A DNA stretch of 64,000 nt, from NCBI GenBank assembly GCA_002840095.1, contig PGZL01000004.1, forward strand, positions 1 to 64,000. Direction: 5' to 3'. The DNA comes from Gammaproteobacteria bacterium HGW-Gammaproteobacteria-1. Its GTDB lineage: Bacteria; Pseudomonadota; Gammaproteobacteria; Thiohalomonadales; Thiohalomonadaceae. The position numbers were made by a program, and so were the translations under genes. The notes below the pieces were generated by a model that was not told the origin of the DNA, made no database searches, and was given only the letters and a program-made list of their open reading frames with translations. This document shows positions 61,567 to 64,000 of this stretch, piece after piece. Each line of letters begins with the position of its first letter. Positions within the stretch are counted from its first letter, which is position 1.

Positions 61567-64000
61567 TCAGGTCATACCGGCGGTATGCGCGGCCCGCACC
61601 ACGTGGCGGCGGAACGCTTCCTGCACCACTTCGGCCAGTTCGTCGTTGTCCCAGGGCTTGGACATGAACTTGAACACCGCGCCGGCGTTGACCGCTTCCT
61701 TGGCGGTCGCCATGTCGGCGTAGCCGGTGAGCAGGATGCGGACGGTGTTGGGGTGGATGTCCTTGATGCGGCTGAGGAACTCGGTGCCGGTCATGCCCGG
61801 CATGCGCTGATCGGAAATCACCACGGCGGCGCCGTGTATCGCCAGCTGCTCGAAGCCCTTCTCGGCAGTGGTGGCGGACAGGATGCGATAGCCCTCGTGG
61901 CGCAGCAGCCGCTCCAGTGCGGCGATGACGTGGAGGTCGTCGTCGACGATGAGCAGGGTATGCAGCTCGCCGCGATCGCCGCCGGCCTCGCTCTCCCCGC
62001 CGATTTCCCCCTTCCGCAACAGGGCGGTGGCATCCGCCGCCGGCATCGGCCGGCCGAAGTAGTAGCCCTGCATCTGGTCACACAGCGCGCGCCGCAGGTA
62101 ATGGGCCTGGGCCTGGTGCTCGATACCCTCGGCGGTCACCTGCAAGCCGAGGGCGTGGGCCATGGCGATGATGGTGCGCGAAATGGTGGCACTTTCGGGG
62201 TTGGTGGTGATGTCGCGCACGAAGGACTGATCGATCTTCAGGGTGTCGAAGGGATAGTGGCGCAGGTAATTGAGGCTCGAATAGCCGGTGCCGAAGTCGT
62301 CCAGCGCCAGCTGGGCGCCGAGGGCCTTGAGCTCGTGCAGTTCGGTGCGCAGCTTGTCCGGTTCCTCCGCCAGCATGCTCTCCGTCAATTCCAGCTCCAG
62401 CAGTTTCGGCTCCACGCCGCACTGGCTTACGCATTGCCGCACCGTGTCGATGAAGCGGCCGGAGCGGAACTGCTGCACCGACACGTTCACCGCCATGGTG
62501 ATGGCCGGCAGGCCGGCATCCTGCCATTGCCGCATCTGTTCGCAGGCGGTGCGCAGGACCCAGGCGCCGATGGGCACGATCAGGTTGGTTTCCTCGGCGA
62601 TGCTGATGAACTGTCCCGGCGCCACCAGTCCCAGGTCCGGATGATGCCAGCGCAGCAGGGCCTCCATGCCGGTGATGTAGCCGGTGGTGAGATCGACCTG
62701 CGGCTGGTAGTAGAGCTCGAATTCGCCGCGATCGAGGGCGCGGCGCAGGGCGCCCTCCAGGGTCAGGCGTTCGAGCACGCGCGCATTGAGCTCGGCGGTG
62801 AAGAACTGCAGGTTGTCGCGGCCCATGTCCTTGGCGCGATACATGGCGGTGTCGGCATTGCGCAGCAGGGTGCCGACGTCGGTACCGTCGCGCGGATAAA
62901 TGCTGATGCCGATGCTGGTCGTGGTGTTCAGTTCGTGATCGGGATGGGGGATGGCGCGCGCCACCTCGTGCAGCAGGCGCTGGGCGATGGTGATGGCCTC
63001 GTCCTGATCGCCCAGGTCGGGCAGGATCACCACGAATTCGTCGCCGCCCAGGCGCCCGACGGTATCGCCCTCGCGGCTGCATCCGCGCAGCCGTGCGGCC
63101 ACTTCACACAGCACGACGTCGCCGACGCTGTGACCGAGGCTGTCGTTAATCAGCTTGAACCGATCCAGGTCGAGAAACAGCACGCCTATCAGCCGGTTGT
63201 GGCGGTGGGCCTGGGCGATGGCCAGTTCCAGGCGGTCGGAGATCAGTGCCCGGTTGGGCAGCCGGGTGAGCAGGTCATGGGTGCCCTGATAGCGCAGCTG
63301 CTCTTCCTGGTTTTTCCGTTCCGTGATGTCGCTGGCCACACCGGCAATGAGGATGACCTTGCCGGCGGCATCGACGATGGGAAAGCGCCGGTCCTGGATC
63401 CAGGCCGCTGTGCCGTCGGGGCGCAGCAGACGGTATTCGGCCTCGTCCGGTTCGGAGCGGCCGGCGGGAAAGGGGCGCGTGCAGTACGGGCGGTCATCCA
63501 CGTGCACGGCGTCGACAAAGGCATCGGGATAGGTGGTCAGGGTGCTGCGGGGAAATCCCCACATGTGATCGAAGGCGGGCGAGACGTAGTCGAAGCGGTT
63601 CAGGTCCGGTGTGCTGAGCCAGAACACGTCGTCGATGGCGCCGGTCACCAGCCGGAACTGCTCTTCGCTGCGGCGCAGCGATTCCTCCATGGCCACCTGC
63701 AGGCTGATGTCCTCCAGGATGTGGACGGAGACCCGGTGAGCGTGGCTGTGGTCGTACACGGCGAAGCCGCGTGAGCGGAAGATGCGGCCGTCGGGCAGGA
63801 TGAAATCGTCGTCGGAACCGTCCTGCCGCTCCGTCAGTGCCCGGCTGCAACTGGGCAGCGGTCCGTCGCCGATGGGAAAGCAGCGCCAGTAGGGCTGGCC
63901 GATGATTTCCTGATAGGGTATTCCGGCCTGTTTCACATAGGCCTGGTTGGCGCCCACCACGCGAAACTGCGCATCGTGGATGAAGATCGGATCGCGCACC
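61567..64000 (-). CDS. PAS-PAS-GGDEF-EAL-REC protein, 5' end cut by window edge
   Basis: At least 810 aa; the frame runs past the window edge, so the start is not seen. Two PAS domains (1-~115 and ~120-235: EQFRLVTGAIDDVFWLSTPD; PAC pattern), GGDEF (~250-410) with RLGGDEFVVIL, EAL (~425-670) with GMEALLRWHHP, NVSVQQFRSG and LDDFGTGYSSLNYL, then a C-terminal receiver (~680-800: LLIVDDDLHVIAALERLL, Asp in VVISDQRMPGMTG). The GGDEF and EAL motifs look intact, so both cyclase and phosphodiesterase activity are possible. A receiver at the C-terminus is less common than at the N-terminus. Confidence 0.93.
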   Translation of the reverse strand, partial: VRDPIFIHDAQFRVVGANQAYVKQAGIPYQEIIGQPYWRCFPIGDGPLPSCSRALTERQDGSDDDFILPDGRIFRSRGFAVYDHSHAHRVSVHILEDISLQVAMEESLRRSEEQFRLVTGAIDDVFWLSTPDLNRFDYVSPAFDHMWGFPRSTLTTYPDAFVDAVHVDDRPYCTRPFPAGRSEPDEAEYRLLRPDGTAAWIQDRRFPIVDAAGKVILIAGVASDITERKNQEEQLRYQGTHDLLTRLPNRALISDRLELAIAQAHRHNRLIGVLFLDLDRFKLINDSLGHSVGDVVLCEVAARLRGCSREGDTVGRLGGDEFVVILPDLGDQDEAITIAQRLLHEVARAIPHPDHELNTTTSIGISIYPRDGTDVGTLLRNADTAMYRAKDMGRDNLQFFTAELNARVLERLTLEGALRRALDRGEFELYYQPQVDLTTGYITGMEALLRWHHPDLGLVAPGQFISIAEETNLIVPIGAWVLRTACEQMRQWQDAGLPAITMAVNVSVQQFRSGRFIDTVRQCVSQCGVEPKLLELELTESMLAEEPDKLRTELHELKALGAQLALDDFGTGYSSLNYLRHYPFDTLKIDQSFVRDITTNPESATISRTIIAMAHALGLQVTAEGIEHQAQAHYLRRALCDQMQGYYFGRPMPAADATALLRKGEIGGESEAGGDRGELHTLLIVDDDLHVIAALERLLRHEGYRILSATTAEKGFEQLAIHGAAVVISDQRMPGMTGTEFLSRIKDIHPNTVRILLTGYADMATAKEAVNAGAVFKFMSKPWDNDELAEVVQEAFRRHVVRAAHTAGMT

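Overview
The window reads as high-GC chromosomal DNA of a gammaproteobacterium. The gene orders mreBCD-mrdA-rodA-mltB-rlpA-dacC-dat-ybeD-lipB, hemA-prfA-prmC and lolB-ispE-tRNA-prs-rplY-pth-ychF are typical of that class. An octahaem cytochrome of the tetrathionate-reductase family, a haem-binding sensor kinase and SCO1 suggest a respiratorily flexible organism, possibly a Chromatiales-like sulfur bacterium. That placement is inference; no rRNA is present.

Layout. 1-1.9 kb: two envelope proteins, one an L,D-transpeptidase, with similar C-terminal domains. 1.9-7.1 kb: lipA, the octahaem cytochrome/cytochrome b pair with a near-consensus FNR box, an FHA protein, a DUF2892 protein and lipB. 7.3-17.2 kb (minus strand): the cell-shape and septal peptidoglycan cluster. 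17.4-20.7 kb: gatCAB. 20.9-28.5 kb: haem-binding histidine kinase, hslO, a JAMM peptidase/MoeB pair, a MITE-like element, prmC, a secreted PLA2-like protein and prfA. 28.6-37.3 kb: hemA, then divergently a TPR lipoprotein, lolB, ispE, a tRNA-Gln locus, prs, rplY, pth, ychF. 37.3-49.8 kb: a GGDEF protein, tRNA-Met, SCO1, a DUF211/VIT-like/P-type ATPase operon, selO, a MASE1-PAS-GGDEF protein, an ABC exporter and a SEC-C protein. 50-64 kb: rlmKL, slyX, another GGDEF protein, an ABC-F protein, a PA2779/PA2778 pair, a Cfa-like methyltransferase with a flavoprotein reductase, a LuxR-type regulator and a truncated PAS-PAS-GGDEF-EAL-REC protein.

Most genes are housekeeping. The unusual content is between them. 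About fourteen gaps carry inverted repeats whose arms are tandem copies of a 7-nt unit (8-9 nt in some). The unit sequence differs between families but the architecture is shared. Many lie inside apparent operons, touch start codons or encode protein ends. The second oddity is the tRNA-Gln locus: one intact gene is flanked by two tRNA-Gln-derived copies, each interrupted at the same T-loop position by a 77-78 nt insert that folds as four hairpins, with compensatory differences in the first hairpin. A 161-bp MITE-like element and a family of TAGGGTGCGCA inverted repeats add to this mobile or structural layer.
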